5,570 nt of DNA from Deltaproteobacteria bacterium (GCA_030262795.1 JAJSZO010000177.1:1-5570); one strand, 5' to 3'. Positions 1-5,570 are shown, counted from the first letter of the stretch. Notes: generated by a model from the letters alone, not told the origin. Numbers and translations: made by a program.

Positions 1-991
1 ACCTTATTTCTTCTTTCAGCAGGCAGCATGCGATCTTGTATTCAGGTGTGCCGTCGTTTTTATAGCTGAGATTTTCAGGCTGTATGAGTTTGTTCATAAC
101 GCACCCTTCAGGTATGTTAAGTCCAAAAAAGTCATTTTCATTTAGCTTGCCTGTGTTGACAAGCCTGTTATCCTTAAAGACCATGCTGTGCAAAGGGAAG
201 TCTTCGCAGATAGGGCATCTATATACCCTTCCATTGGGAAAGATGAAATAATTTTTTGCAACCATGCCTGCGCATTCAAAAGTTTCTTCGTTATTTAAAA
301 ACACTTTTGGATATGATACAGTTATGCCGCACTTTGCGACTTTTTCAGCAACACCTGGTATTATGCTTAACCATTCGGCTCTGGAAACCTGTAATTTTTC
401 ATGATTTGTTTGGGCCGGCTTACCCCTGATGCCTATAACCTGTATGAAAAATCGCTCTATATTCAGATCATCCAGCAGCGGCACCATCATTTCAAGCTCA
501 TGCATATTGTCTCTGCTTACCGTATAGATAAGACTTGTGCTGAACCCCATGGAAACAGCTTTTCTTATGCCTTTGATGCATTTGTCATATGATCCTTCTC
601 CTCTGATCATATTGTTTGTCTTTCTTGTTGCCCCATCAAGGCTGAAACTGAAATAGTCAACATCATCAGGCGAAACTCTTGAAAGTATGTCATTAAAAAG
701 ATATCCGTTTGTGTCAACAGTTACGGAACTGTAACCTATGTTTTTTGCTTTTTTAATGGCAAGTGAAAGATCGGGATGCATTGTAGGCTCTCCGCCGAGA
801 AAAATGACATTGGCAATATTGCTTTTCTCGGCAAAAGCGCCAAGCCATGCCTCTATTATTGACAGGGGAAGGATGTTTTTCCCATGCTGTTCCGTGTTTA
901 TATAACAGTGACGGCACCTGAGATTACATTTTGTTAAAATGTGGAAAAACACATTCGTGGAATTTTTAGAGAAGGAAACGGTTTTTTTCAT
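1..991 (-). CDS. Radical SAM protein with SPASM/twitch-like C-terminal cysteines, 3'-truncated by the window
   Basis: The frame opens with ATG at 991 and stays open for 330 codons to the window edge, so the C-terminus is missing. Near the N-terminus is C22-x3-C26-x2-C29, the radical SAM signature that ligates the [4Fe-4S] cluster cleaving S-adenosylmethionine. It is followed by GGEPTMHP (66-73, the SAM-binding GGE motif), DTNG (93-96) and FSLDG (116-120), all typical of the radical SAM TIM barrel. The C-terminal part has C240-x13-G254-x4-C259-x2-C262, then C297 and C322-C323. This matches the first part of a SPASM motif (Cx9-15Gx4C), but the later CX2CX5CX3C part is not evident, so a shorter twitch-type auxiliary cluster site is possible. 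It lacks the features of biotin synthase BioB. It lies 36 bases downstream of bioD, is probably cotranscribed, and has GGGGTG as ribosome-binding site five bases before ATG. An in-frame GTG five codons upstream is a weaker alternative start. Family membership is clear; the substrate is unknown, and a role in biotin or cofactor metabolism is inferred from position only. Confidence 0.9.
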   Translation of the reverse strand, partial: MKKTVSFSKNSTNVFFHILTKCNLRCRHCYINTEQHGKNILPLSIIEAWLGAFAEKSNIANVIFLGGEPTMHPDLSLAIKKAKNIGYSSVTVDTNGYLFNDILSRVSPDDVDYFSFSLDGATRKTNNMIRGEGSYDKCIKGIRKAVSMGFSTSLIYTVSRDNMHELEMMVPLLDDLNIERFFIQVIGIRGKPAQTNHEKLQVSRAEWLSIIPGVAEKVAKCGITVSYPKVFLNNEETFECAGMVAKNYFIFPNGRVYRCPICEDFPLHSMVFKDNRLVNTGKLNENDFFGLNIPEGCVMNKLIQPENLSYKNDGTPEYKIACCLLKEEIR

Positions 992-998
992 TACTTCA

Positions 999-1017
999 CC
1001 CCCCACTTTAAAGGGGG
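999..1017 (-). promoter_or_regulatory. GC-rich hairpin overlapping the ribosome-binding site of the radical SAM gene
   Basis: In the minus-strand transcript, CCCCC (1017-1013) can pair with GGGGG (1004-1000) across the eight-base loop TTTAAAGT. The whole can also be read as an imperfect palindrome, because CTTTAAAG at its centre is itself self-complementary. The right arm runs directly into GGTGAAGTA-ATG, so the stem would hide the Shine-Dalgarno-like GGGGTG of the downstream gene. It has no U-tract, so it is not a classical intrinsic terminator. A translational control role is inferred; the pairing itself is visible in the sequence. Confidence 0.45.
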
Positions 1018-1047
1018 AATCCTTTCGTTAAAGTCCCACTTTAAAGG
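1002..1047. repeat. 13-base direct repeat at the bioD 3' end and in the following gap
   Basis: The plus-strand word CCCACTTTAAAGG occurs at 1002-1014 and again at 1035-1047, with starts 33 bases apart. One copy codes for part of the last residues of BioD (FKVGL) and the other is in the intergenic hairpin. A further CTTT/AAAG mini-dyad lies between them (about 1022-1033). This could be a small local duplication or the remains of a dispersed palindromic intergenic element. Only a genome-wide search can tell which. Confidence 0.5.
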
Positions 1048-1765
1048 CAATGGCATTGTTCCTATATATCCTTTCTATAAACTGATAGCATTTTTTTTCC
1101 GGGTTTGAAAAATTCTTGATTTTGCCTATAACTCCGGCAACTTTTATGCCGGAATAACTTTCAACCGCCTCAATATTTTCGCTTATCATATCCTGCGGTG
1201 CAGGCTTTTCTCCACCATCTATAAAAACTATTCCGCCCGGCTGTATATCCCTTTTATACAAAGCCTCAATTGTAAGAAGAGTATTGTTTATCGTTCCCAA
1301 TCCTGCATGGGCGGCAACAATTGGCTTTGCCCCTGTCATCTTGACAAGATCTATCATTAATGTTTCTTCATTGACCGGCACAAGAAGCCCGCCTGCGCCC
1401 TCCATTATAACAGGAGATTGGCTTTGACTCATTTTATCCAAAGCATCCTGTATTACTCTTAACACAATAGTTTTCCCCTCATTTCGGGAAGCAAAATAAG
1501 GGGCTTTCGGCTCTCTGAAACAATATACTATTGAATCAGCAGGATCTTTGTTAGTTAACTGCTTTACATGCTTGTAAATAAACATTGCATCACTGTCTTT
1601 ATCATAAGGATCGCTGCATCCTGTTTGAATGGGCTTTATATAAAAAGGGCTGCAACCATTTGCATAAAAAAATTGCATCAGCAAAAGAGATAAAACCGTT
1701 TTCCCTACTCCTGTATCAGTTCCTATAACGAAAATATTATCTGTCTTATTTTTCAATTTTTTCAT
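1028..1765 (-). CDS. bioD: ATP-dependent dethiobiotin synthetase BioD
   Basis: This cytoplasmic enzyme uses CO2 and ATP to close the ureido ring of dethiobiotin from 7,8-diaminopelargonate, the step before BioB. The 245-residue product shows a full deviant P-loop GTDTGVGKT (15-23). K44 in the KPIQTG segment is where BioD proteins hold the substrate-binding lysine. EGAGGLLVPV (122-131) is the family Walker-B-like region, and LGTINNTLLTIEAL (156-169) matches the family's LGxINHxLLT block. The length is normal to slightly long (E. coli BioD is about 225). The ATG overlaps the end of bioF by 20 bases, with an AAGAAG-like ribosome-binding site inside bioF, which suggests translational coupling. 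The last codons include one copy of a 13-base repeat. Near the C-terminus a run of eight A encodes EKK. No key residue seems lost and the gene looks functional. Confidence 0.95.
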   Translation of the reverse strand: MKKLKNKTDNIFVIGTDTGVGKTVLSLLLMQFFYANGCSPFYIKPIQTGCSDPYDKDSDAMFIYKHVKQLTNKDPADSIVYCFREPKAPYFASRNEGKTIVLRVIQDALDKMSQSQSPVIMEGAGGLLVPVNEETLMIDLVKMTGAKPIVAAHAGLGTINNTLLTIEALYKRDIQPGGIVFIDGGEKPAPQDMISENIEAVESYSGIKVAGVIGKIKNFSNPEKKCYQFIERIYRNNAIAFKVGL

Positions 1766-2894
1766 ATACTTCTTTTAAGGGACTGATCAGCTTTTTTACA
1801 TCTTCCTCTGTATGGAGAGCTGTCATGCCGATTCTCAATATGGCTTTGTGAAGCGGCACGGTTGGATAACGCGCCGGCAATACAAAAATATCTTTTTCAA
1901 GCAATTTTCGGGATATTTCCAAAGTTCTGCCCTCATCGCCAATCTCTATGGCAAGGATATGAGCATCTCCTTTTACACAAAAACCCTCGGAAACAAGACT
2001 TTCTTTAGTAAGGCTGCTTATCTCGCGCAGATACTGCCTTTTTTTTTCGCATTGTGAGATGAAATCTAAAATGTCTATGGCTGATGCGGCATGCGCTTCA
2101 GGAAGAGCAGTTGTGTAAATTAACGGCGAAGAAAAATTGAAAAGATATTCTTTGAAGCCAACAGGCAAAAGCACAAAAGCACCAAAAAACCCAAGAGCTT
2201 TGCCAAAGGTCCCAACTCCTATATTTGTCACATCACGGGCAATACCTTTGCCATTTTCACCTGCAACGCCAAAAGCATGTGCCTCATCAACTATGCTGAA
2301 AAAGTTGAAACGTTCCTTGAGAGCTTTAAAACCCTGGACATCAAGAAAATCGCCATCCATGCTGAAAAGTGATTCCGTTAATACAGCGGGCTGGTTTTCC
2401 CTGAACTTTTCAAGCCACCGGCAAAGATGCGATATGGAGTTATGATTATATCCATGAAAATCAGCACCGCTTAAGAGCATCCCCTTAACACTGCTCGCAT
2501 GAATATGTTTGTCGAAAATCAACAAATCACCTTTTTCAAAAAATGCTGAAAGAATTCCCAGATTTGCCTGATAGCCGCTGGGGAAAAACAGAGCATCCTC
2601 ATAGCCAAAAAAACGGGCATATTCTTTCTCAGCTTGGTTGATCACAGAATAATTTCCTGCAACAAGGCGCGAAGATGATGAGGATGTACTGTATTTAAGA
2701 AAGTTCCTGGATACTTTCTGCCTTAACTTTTCTGAAACGCTCAGGCCAAGATAATCATTGGATGCAAAATTTAATACCTTTCTATTCCCTGTAAAAAGAT
2801 ATTTCTCTTCTCTTTTAGTTATTTCAACAGGCTTTCTGTATAGACCTGCGTTATGCTGGTTCAGCAATCTGTTTTTGATTCTTTCTGCAAACAT
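1746..2894 (-). CDS. bioF: 8-amino-7-oxononanoate synthase BioF (PLP-dependent alpha-oxoamine synthase)
   Basis: This enzyme condenses a pimeloyl thioester (ACP or CoA) with L-alanine, releasing CO2, to give 8-amino-7-oxononanoate, the first committed step of the biotin rings. At 382 residues it has the normal length. Family features are NFASNDYLG (42-50), SSSSSRLVAGN (71-81, in place of the glycine-rich GSGGSR form), FPSGYQANLG (104-113), H132 likely stacking on PLP, VDEAHAFGVAG (202-212) with D203 and H206, and GTFGKALG (228-235) with K232 as the predicted Schiff-base lysine. LRIGMTALHTEEDV (353-366) is the typical C-terminal block. The start ATG has AAGG about nine bases upstream and lies 34 bases inside the preceding hotdog gene. 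The end overlaps bioD. The family also includes 2-amino-3-ketobutyrate CoA ligase and 5-aminolevulinate synthase, but the adjacent bioD strongly favours BioF. Which acyl carrier it uses cannot be read from the sequence. Confidence 0.93.
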   Translation of the reverse strand: MFAERIKNRLLNQHNAGLYRKPVEITKREEKYLFTGNRKVLNFASNDYLGLSVSEKLRQKVSRNFLKYSTSSSSSRLVAGNYSVINQAEKEYARFFGYEDALFFPSGYQANLGILSAFFEKGDLLIFDKHIHASSVKGMLLSGADFHGYNHNSISHLCRWLEKFRENQPAVLTESLFSMDGDFLDVQGFKALKERFNFFSIVDEAHAFGVAGENGKGIARDVTNIGVGTFGKALGFFGAFVLLPVGFKEYLFNFSSPLIYTTALPEAHAASAIDILDFISQCEKKRQYLREISSLTKESLVSEGFCVKGDAHILAIEIGDEGRTLEISRKLLEKDIFVLPARYPTVPLHKAILRIGMTALHTEEDVKKLISPLKEVYEKIEK

Positions 2895-3286
2895 GAAAAA
2901 ACCTTGCGATAATGCGCCTGTAATATCTCTTTGTTAAACATGCGGTCATAATCAATAGTTGCGTATAAAAATTCACCTTCAATTTGCACCTTATTTCCCT
3001 TGACGGCCTGTAAGGCATAGCAAAAAGCGGATTTGCTCTGACTCACAAGTGTTCCTTTAAGCAGATAAATGCCATTTAAAATATGATGGGCAGGTATAGT
3101 GCATTGGTTTATTTTTAACAAAAAAGCATGGTTTTCAAATCCCGTCAGAAAACGAACATGATATGCCCCTAATTGCGCAAGAGACTCAATTCCCAGGTAA
3201 GCAGGATCGTTAAAATACGTTTTTTCACCTGCAATAGTCGCAGCTCCTGTTTCTGATATTCTGTCTAAAAGGACAAAATTTTCCAA
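2861..3286 (-). CDS. Hotdog-fold, ApeP-like 3-hydroxyacyl-ACP dehydratase-like protein heading the biotin operon
   Basis: This 141-residue protein has the look of the single-hotdog FabZ/ApeP-like acyl-ACP dehydratases: FVLLDRISETG (4-14) corresponds to the family's MLLLDRxxEVG strand, and LGIESLAQLGAY (31-42) to the central helix with E34 and Q38 (FabZ has IEALAQ with catalytic Glu). FLLKINQCTIPAHHI (55-69) and a strand-rich C-terminal half complete the fold. The FabZ motif GHFPxxPVxPG is absent, as in ApeP-like proteins, and so is the usual N-terminal PHR segment. The only standard start codon after the upstream in-frame stop is TTG at 3286, without a convincing ribosome-binding site; a start at one of the upstream ATA codons (for example 3301-3303) would add about eight residues and is an alternative. 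It overlaps bioF by 34 bases. From this I infer a role in making, or releasing, the pimeloyl-ACP precursor. A thioesterase or non-catalytic role is equally possible. Fold is fairly sure, activity unproven. Confidence 0.75.
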   Translation of the reverse strand: MENFVLLDRISETGAATIAGEKTYFNDPAYLGIESLAQLGAYHVRFLTGFENHAFLLKINQCTIPAHHILNGIYLLKGTLVSQSKSAFCYALQAVKGNKVQIEGEFLYATIDYDRMFNKEILQAHYRKVFSCLQKESKTDC

Positions 3287-3364
3287 GCCCGAATTTATTT
3301 CTATTTTAAATATCTCAGAAACCCTTTACTTGTGGAAGTTGTTTCGTCCACGTTCCTAATTTGA
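3287..3364 (-). other. Gap between the antiporter gene and the biotin operon; probable promoter/leader region
   Basis: These 78 bases are the only gap of any size between the two gene groups, so a biotin-operon promoter would be expected here. The transcript strand holds an AT-rich TATTTAAAAT that could serve as a -10 box, but no good -35 at the right distance. There is a weak dyad, GTGGA-N10-TCCAC (3332-3351), without a following T-tract. I see no match to the BirA operator half-sites. No firm promoter, terminator or operator can be called. Confidence 0.3.
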
Positions 3365-4504
3365 CTAAGACTGGATCTTCTTAAATAATATTGGGGCCAG
3401 AGAGGATGTCAGGATAGCCAGTAATATGATGCTGGAATGAATATGGTTATTAATCAGATTGAGTTTGAGCCCGATGGAAGCAGCAGCAATAATCAGACTC
3501 AGGCGCGCCGAAAGGAGTATCCCGCTGGAAAAGCATTCCCTCCATGTCAACCCATTAAAACGGAAAAGGAGAGAGGGGATTATCTTGATTATCCAGGCCA
3601 CCAGGAAAAGGCCGGCTGAATTTAAAAGTATCTGCCACTCCAAAAGAACTCGGAGATCAAAATTCATTCCTACATGTATAAAAAAAATAGGAATAAGAAA
3701 TCCATAACCAAAGCCCATGAGTTTTTCTTCCAGCACACCGCGATAACGGAAAATTAAGGAAAAGAGCGCTCCACCCAGGAAGGCTCCCAGAATAGGTTCT
3801 ATGTCCAGAAGACTTGAAAAACCAACAAAGACGAAAAGTAATGCCAGGCTTGTCCTTACTCCTGTTTCTGCCGGATCCTCCCCCTTAAATAGTCGAACAA
3901 ATTTTTCCGGATACCACCAGGCCAGGCGTTTGAGAATATATAGAACTAAAGCTGCAAAGACAAATATAAGCCCGGGCTTGAGCATTTCCCAGCAAAAGCC
4001 GTGTTGATAAAAAAGAGAATAAATTGCAATACCAAATAAAGTCAGAAAATCAGCTATTATAGCAGCAAGGATGATGTTTTGGCCTATCAGCGATTTGGAA
4101 AGTCCTGTTTCCCTTAATGTAGGTATGGCCAATCCCAGAGAGGTGGTTGACAAAATAAGCGTCATATAAAAACCGAATCCCATAAGTGTGGAAAACAAAT
4201 AAGCCAGAAAAACTGTGCAGAAAAAAATAAATAGAGCAAAAACCACCGGCTTTCGCCCTTGCTTTTCCAGGTACTCAAAGTCAATCTCAAAGCCTGATAA
4301 AAACATAAGCAAAAGGAACCCAAAGTGCGCCAAAAACGAAAGCCATTCGCCGGACATGATAAGACCCAGTCCACTTTTACCAATAGCTATCCCAAAAAGT
4401 ATCTCTCCCACAATTGATGGAATTTTCAGGTAACGGGACAGGATCGGTACGATAAAAACAGCAAGGGAGATGATAATTAGGCTGAAAGCCTGATTGATTT
4501 CCAT
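3365..4504 (-). CDS. CPA2-family cation:proton antiporter, membrane domain only (Kef/Na+-H+ exchanger type)
   Basis: A 379-residue polytopic inner-membrane protein consisting almost wholly of hydrophobic segments, about 12 predicted helices, as in the Na_H_Exchanger fold. Typical blocks are PSIVGEILFGIAIGKSGLGL (29-48), FLLLMFLSGFEID (63-75), LSTTSLGLAIPTLRETG (118-134), IEPILGAFLGGALFSL (235-250), FFIHVGMNFDL (274-284) and LLSARLSLIIAAASIGL (330-346). The predicted ion-binding position in the crossing helix reads A151-D152 rather than the DD pair of electrogenic members, and R334 lies in the late-helix block where a basic residue is common; this may hint at electroneutral exchange. It exchanges K+ or Na+ for protons; the sequence does not decide which. 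No RCK domain follows the membrane part; the product of the gene just upstream carries one instead. ATG at 4504 has AAGGA five bases upstream, 28 bases after the previous stop. The gene looks intact. Confidence 0.9.
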   Translation of the reverse strand: MEINQAFSLIIISLAVFIVPILSRYLKIPSIVGEILFGIAIGKSGLGLIMSGEWLSFLAHFGFLLLMFLSGFEIDFEYLEKQGRKPVVFALFIFFCTVFLAYLFSTLMGFGFYMTLILSTTSLGLAIPTLRETGLSKSLIGQNIILAAIIADFLTLFGIAIYSLFYQHGFCWEMLKPGLIFVFAALVLYILKRLAWWYPEKFVRLFKGEDPAETGVRTSLALLFVFVGFSSLLDIEPILGAFLGGALFSLIFRYRGVLEEKLMGFGYGFLIPIFFIHVGMNFDLRVLLEWQILLNSAGLFLVAWIIKIIPSLLFRFNGLTWRECFSSGILLSARLSLIIAAASIGLKLNLINNHIHSSIILLAILTSSLAPILFKKIQS

Positions 4505-4518
4505 AGGAATCCTTAAGA

Positions 4519-4535
4519 TGAGACCTAAGGTCTCA
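4519..4535. repeat. Perfect 17-base palindrome at the Usp gene stop and intergenic gap
   Basis: TGAGACCT-A-AGGTCTCA on the plus strand has two perfect eight-base arms around one central base. It includes the TGA stop of the RCK/Usp gene (4533-4535) and ends only a few bases before the antiporter's AAGGA ribosome-binding site. In RNA it could form a short hairpin with a minimal loop. As DNA it could bind a dimeric protein. Role unknown. Confidence 0.5.
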
Positions 4536-5570
4536 AGACGTTACGATCAGGATAGAGCTCTTAGCTTTATGAATAATGTGCTCACCAACATTTGGTTTGA
4601 GAATTGACATTCCTCTGGTTGAGCTGCCCATAACAATAAGATCAAAGTCTTCAGCTATGTTTGCGATCTCTTTTATCGGGTTTCCCTCAAGCAATATCTC
4701 TTTGATAGGAAAATGGTGCATCTCACCTATATGCCGTACATGACGCAGGGCAGTTTGCGCCCATTTTACAGAGTCTTTACTGGCCATAAATACCGGATCA
4801 GAAACACTGGCCGTTGCTACCCTGGCTTCGGCAATTCGGCCGATGTCAACAGCTACTTCCGCAGCCAGTTCTGCGGCTCTGGTTGCGTTAGCAGGCACCA
4901 GGATGTTCTTATAGGGGAATCGTTTTTTTCCTACCAGAAGCGGACAACTAATGCGATGCGCAAGATTAACTACTTTGCTTGTACCCATAAGTTTTTCGAG
5001 CATACCAATCTTATAAAGATTAGTAACAACACATCCAATATTTTCATGACGGGTCATTTCAACAATAGTTTCTTCCAACTCATTTTCTTTATCAATCCTT
5101 TTTATGTCAAATTCTACTCTTCCCTCTGCCAGTTGAACAATTTTTTGTATGATGGCCTCGTATTCTATAGATACTACCCCTGATGAAACAAGAAAAATGA
5201 TCTTTGAGGCCTTGAAATCCTTGGTCAGGTAGATAGCCTCTTCTACAGACGTTTCTATGTCTTGTTCATCTCGCACAGGAACCAGTATATTTTTTCCGTA
5301 TTCTAAAGGAAACTTAGGGATATCAAGAGTGAAGAGCTTGGAGACCGTTTTGAAAAGGCTGCTATGGCCTACTATGGTAATTAGATCATCCTTTTGGATT
5401 GTGGTATCTCCACGAGGAATAATTATTTCTCCTTTTCGATATATTGCTCCAACCAGCCAATCTTTAGGACGAATGTCCCGCATGGATTTGCCCACAGCCG
5501 GGGAATTGCGAAGCACTTTGATCTCCATTACTTCTCCTCTCCCTTCTCCTACGCTGTTTAACAACATCAC
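4533..5570 (-). CDS. RCK_C (TrkA_C) plus tandem universal stress protein domains; likely 5'-truncated
   Basis: A soluble protein, probably the cytoplasmic regulator of the antiporter encoded next. Counting from the window edge (345 codons), residues about 11-80 form an RCK_C domain: VGKSMRDIRPKDWLVGAIYR and IIIPRGDTTIQKDDLITIVG are textbook TrkA_C blocks, which in this family bind ligands and gate K+ transport. Two Usp domains follow: KNILVPV (93-99) to CPLLVGKK (209-216), and KNILVPA (221-227) to SSILIVTS (338-345). The second keeps the Usp end LIVMGSSTRG...VGEHIIHKA, but its glycine spacing departs from the ATP-binding G-x2-G-x9-G rule, so nucleotide binding is uncertain; the first is more diverged. 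The frame is open to the edge, and NSVGEGRGEVMEIKV (5-19) resembles the linker between RCK_N and RCK_C in TrkA, so an upstream RCK_N domain is likely. Alternatively translation starts at ATG 5528, giving 331 residues. Confidence 0.85.
   Translation of the reverse strand: MMLLNSVGEGRGEVMEIKVLRNSPAVGKSMRDIRPKDWLVGAIYRKGEIIIPRGDTTIQKDDLITIVGHSSLFKTVSKLFTLDIPKFPLEYGKNILVPVRDEQDIETSVEEAIYLTKDFKASKIIFLVSSGVVSIEYEAIIQKIVQLAEGRVEFDIKRIDKENELEETIVEMTRHENIGCVVTNLYKIGMLEKLMGTSKVVNLAHRISCPLLVGKKRFPYKNILVPANATRAAELAAEVAVDIGRIAEARVATASVSDPVFMASKDSVKWAQTALRHVRHIGEMHHFPIKEILLEGNPIKEIANIAEDFDLIVMGSSTRGMSILKPNVGEHIIHKAKSSILIVTS
5529..5551 (-). promoter_or_regulatory. Purine-rich run resembling a ribosome-binding site before an internal ATG (5528)
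   Basis: The transcript reads AGGAGAAGGGAGAGGAGAAG followed by TA-ATG. AGGAG lies five bases before the ATG at 5528, an excellent Shine-Dalgarno match. It also codes for GEGRGE in the open upstream frame, where TrkA-like proteins have a similar linker, so the match may be chance. It could support a short form of the protein without an upstream domain. Confidence 0.4.

Noticed and set aside
401..592. Plus-strand open frame of 63 codons
   Set aside because: It lies opposite the radical SAM gene, whose frame carries conserved motifs across the same bases; no ribosome-binding site or recognisable domain.
1..991. Identification of the radical SAM gene as biotin synthase bioB
   Set aside because: BioB has a different cysteine context and a [2Fe-2S] ligand pattern; here the GGEPTMHP and C-x13-G-x4-C features fit SPASM/twitch-type enzymes.
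2039..2047. Run of nine A in the bioF coding strand (and eight A in bioD near 1091) as a programmed frameshift site
   Set aside because: Both reading frames continue with conserved family residues after the run, and no overlapping alternative frame or stimulatory structure is evident.
1812..2445. Two plus-strand open frames (1812-2057 and 2137-2445)
   Set aside because: Both lie antisense inside bioF; composition is that of an antisense shadow and no domain is recognisable.
3332..3351. GTGGA-N10-TCCAC dyad as terminator or BirA operator
   Set aside because: Only five base pairs with a ten-base loop and no T-tract, and the half-sites do not resemble the TTGTAAACC-type BirA site.
3437..4433. 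Several short open frames on both strands inside the antiporter gene
   Set aside because: All overlap the well-supported membrane protein frame and have low-complexity, basic or shadow-like sequences.
4713..5183. Plus-strand open frame of 156 codons
   Set aside because: Antisense to the two Usp domains; rich in Phe, Tyr and Asn as expected of a shadow; no family resemblance.

Overview
All six genes in this window lie on the minus strand, so transcription runs from the right end (5570) to the left end (1). They are densely packed, with overlaps or short gaps. The DNA is moderately AT-rich and there is no rRNA, tRNA, CRISPR array, insertion sequence or phage gene. The mix of a compact biotin operon, a radical SAM/SPASM-type iron-sulfur enzyme and an RCK/Usp-linked antiporter fits an anaerobic or facultatively anaerobic bacterium. 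A Desulfobacterota-like or related lineage is a guess from gene style only; no marker gene is present to settle it.

Right part (5570 to 3365): an ion-homeostasis pair. The first gene, probably cut at its 5' end by the window, encodes a soluble protein with an RCK_C (TrkA_C) domain followed by two universal-stress-protein (Usp) domains. It is followed after 28 bases by a free-standing CPA2-type cation:proton antiporter membrane domain. In many KefB/KefC-like transporters the regulatory RCK part is fused to the membrane part. Here they are separate adjacent genes, and the soluble protein is the likely regulator of the transporter. A perfect 17-base palindrome spans the stop codon of the first gene and most of the gap.

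Left part (3286 to 1): a biotin-synthesis operon in the order hotdog-fold acyl-ACP dehydratase-like gene, bioF, bioD, radical SAM gene. The first three genes overlap (34 and 20 bases), which points to coupled translation; the radical SAM gene follows after 36 bases. BioF joins a pimeloyl thioester with alanine to give 8-amino-7-oxononanoate, and BioD closes the ureido ring of dethiobiotin. The hotdog protein is a candidate dedicated enzyme for making or processing the pimeloyl-ACP precursor. The radical SAM protein is not BioB by its motifs. It carries a second set of cysteines of SPASM/twitch type and its substrate is unknown. bioA, bioB, bioC and bioH are not in the window.

The most interesting points are the two unassigned enzymes bracketing bioF-bioD, the split antiporter/RCK-Usp-Usp module, and a GC-rich hairpin with a 13-base direct repeat that covers the ribosome-binding site of the radical SAM gene.
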